Assembly (NCBI GenBank): GCA_949299135.1
Contig: CASFZG010000011.1
Span: 1 to 44,307, forward strand
Length of the DNA stretch: 44,307 bases
Direction of reading: 5' to 3'
DNA from: an uncultured Phascolarctobacterium sp.
GTDB taxonomy: Bacteria; Bacillota; Negativicutes; Acidaminococcales; Acidaminococcaceae
Shown: piece by piece, positions 44,277 through 44,307 of the stretch
How the letters are laid out: the number at the start of each line of letters is the position of its first letter
Numbering within the stretch: the stretch's first letter is position 1
The notes under the pieces: generated by a model
Database searches by the model: none
Told to the model about the DNA's origin: nothing
The model's input: only the letters and a program-made list of their open reading frames with translations
Translations under genes and position numbers: made by a program

Positions 44277-44307
44277 ATGGCATATAAAAAACCGGGAGTT
44301 GCCGCTC
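44277..44307 (+). CDS. Possible start of a partial gene at the right edge
   Basis: ATG at 44277 opens MAYKKPGVAA up to the window end, downstream of the promoter at 44212-44240. Its ribosome-binding site is poor; AAGGTGG at 44250-44256 better fits a four-codon ORF starting at 44260. Too short to identify. Confidence 0.25.
   Translation, partial: MAYKKPGVAA

Overview
The window is a chromosomal replication-origin region from a Gram-positive-lineage bacterium that very probably has an outer membrane (Negativicutes; Phascolarctobacterium/Acidaminococcaceae is my best guess). The backbone is Firmicute in gene order: dnaA-dnaN-rlbA-recF-(dciA)-remB-gyrB...gyrA on one side of the origin, and rpmH-rnpA-yidD-yidC-jag-mnmE-mnmG-rsmG-noc...parA-parB on the other. 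The diderm call rests on a complete autotransporter with a C-terminal beta-barrel ending in phenylalanine at 42165-44003. The taxon is inferred from gene content only.

Layout. 1-200: a minus-strand promoter and leader of the kind that precedes rRNA operons, reading out of the window. 219-5523: minus strand, an unknown membrane protein, then an operon of two FAD oxidoreductases (GlpA/GlpB-like), a DUF1667 protein and an AGCS alanine/glycine:cation symporter. 5717-6292: a lone plus-strand secreted protein. 6354-17790: minus strand, gyrA, a TauE/SafE exporter, thiamine pyrophosphokinase, an unknown small protein, gyrB, remB, dciA, recF, rlbA, dnaN, dnaA. The dnaN-dnaA gap (16112-16359) is oriC: seven DnaA-box-like 9-mers, a run of DnaA-trio-like triplets and an AT-rich stretch. 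18076-31028: plus strand, the rpmH-to-noc cluster, a Lar-like zinc-ribbon protein, an FMN hydroxy-acid oxidase, a YbaK editing protein, a GNAT enzyme (minus), parA-parB with two parS sites, then DUF554 and DUF4446 proteins. 31233-36106: plus strand, PHP phosphatase, FAH-family enzyme, YczE-type membrane protein, MATE pump, M20 peptidase. 36159-44003: coding switches to the minus strand with ogt, a flavodoxin-like protein, an M19 dipeptidase, a DcuC dicarboxylate carrier, CbiK, a DtxR-type regulator, an ECF-S-like membrane protein and the autotransporter.

How it works together. Genes on both arms of oriC point away from it, as expected for co-directional replication and transcription, until 36.1 kb on the right arm. 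The origin region carries initiation (DnaA, DnaN, DciA), topology (gyrase), segregation (ParA/ParB/parS) and division-site protection (Noc plus two near-consensus Noc-binding palindromes). The right-hand accessory part is metabolic: dicarboxylate transport, dipeptide use, cobalt-porphyrinoid synthesis and metal-responsive control.

Most interesting signals: a switch-like leader whose hairpin buries the ribosome-binding site of the autotransporter; a recurring arrangement in which terminator-like hairpins sit directly in front of the next gene's ribosome-binding site; two near-consensus Noc sites; and several palindromic operators over promoters. I found no CRISPR array, insertion sequence, prophage or tRNA gene. 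I did not find a clearly new defence or mobile system.
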